Assembly: GCA_002501855.1 (NCBI GenBank)
Contig: DAOM01000193.1
Coordinates: 1 to 5,053 of the forward strand
Source of the DNA: Candidatus Nitrosopolaris nunavutensis
Lineage (GTDB): Archaea; Thermoproteota; Nitrososphaeria; Nitrososphaerales; Nitrososphaeraceae
Reading direction: 5' to 3'
DNA length: 5,053 nt
Shown here: piece after piece, positions 4,901 to 5,053 of the stretch
Layout: every line of letters begins with the position of its first letter
Numbering within the stretch: the first letter of the stretch is position 1
Made by a program: the position numbers and the translations under genes
The notes under the pieces: model-generated
Seen by the model: only the letters and a program-made list of their open reading frames with translations
Database searches by the model: none
Told to the model about the DNA's origin: nothing

Positions 4901-5053
4901 CTACTTTGGCGGAGGTAATTTCTCTGTAGACACGGCCCCCTTAGAATTGCCTGCATTGTCTGTAATTCTGCTTAATCGTCTACACAGTATTTTGAAGGAA
5001 TCCAAGACATCCACTTCAATTATTCCTGGTAGATGCTCAATATTAGGGAAGTA
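4901..5053 (-). CDS. C-terminal part of an unrecognised protein, cut by window edge
   Basis: Reading in from the right edge, 50 codons stay open to a TAG at 4901-4903 and no start lies in the window. The translation has a good mix of charged and hydrophobic residues: HLPGIIEVDVLDSFKI followed by LCRRLSRITDNAG, then a polar tail ending KLPPPK. The amphipathic middle looks like a helix of a folded protein and the tail like a natural C-terminus. Purines are more frequent at first codon positions (about 31 of 50) than in the opposing frame. A competing plus-strand frame opens with an ATG at 4878 and also runs off the edge; it is poor in acidic residues and less protein-like. I cannot name the family. 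Confidence 0.5.
   Translation of the reverse strand, partial: YFPNIEHLPGIIEVDVLDSFKILCRRLSRITDNAGNSKGAVSTEKLPPPK

Overview
The window looks like a piece of an AT-rich, gene-poor archaeal chromosome, most likely from a soil-type ammonia-oxidising archaeon (Nitrososphaeria/Thaumarchaeota, for example the Nitrososphaera or Nitrosocosmicus group). The reasons are the style of the proteins (a DUF4242 protein, very small cysteine-rich proteins, a CPGC redoxin and a short secreted Ser/Gly/His-rich protein with an Ala-x-Ala signal peptide), archaeal TATA-like boxes about 26-33 nt before several start codons, T-run terminators, and almost no Shine-Dalgarno motifs. The lineage call rests on recalled resemblance, not on a search.

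Layout. 1-248: a nearly complete DUF4242 gene (+) cut by the left edge. 517-840: an unrecognised 107-codon reading frame (+). 841-1424: no supportable gene. 1425-1589: a 54-codon cysteine-rich zinc-ribbon-like frame (+). The same frame continues, interrupted by only three stops, to 1865, which suggests a decayed longer gene. 1929-2204: a 91-residue Cys/His-containing protein (+), with a TATA-like box placed for leaderless transcription. 2425-2607: a 60-residue protein with four CxxC-type knuckles (-), convergent with the previous gene. 2725-3399: a 224-residue thioredoxin-fold redoxin with a CPGC active site (+). 3400-3818: a convergent intergenic region with strong inverted repeats. 3819-4238: a secreted protein with a duplicated HHHK tail (-). 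4239-4900: no obvious protein gene, but a compact pair of overlapping hairpins behind a TATA-like box, a candidate small RNA. 4901-5053: the probable C-terminus of a gene running in from the right (-).

The genes are single, widely spaced units on both strands, each apparently with its own promoter, so there is no operon here. Only about half of the window codes. Shared themes are thiol/metal chemistry (zinc-ribbon-like proteins, a CPGC redoxin, a His-rich secreted protein, a DUF4242 protein from a family with a nickel-binding member), but nothing in the layout shows that they work together. I do not see a mobile element, CRISPR array, tRNA, rRNA or a recognisable defence system. The most interesting leads are the overlapping hairpins at 4424-4464, the three-stop frame at 1425-1865, and the duplicated His tail at 3826-3938.
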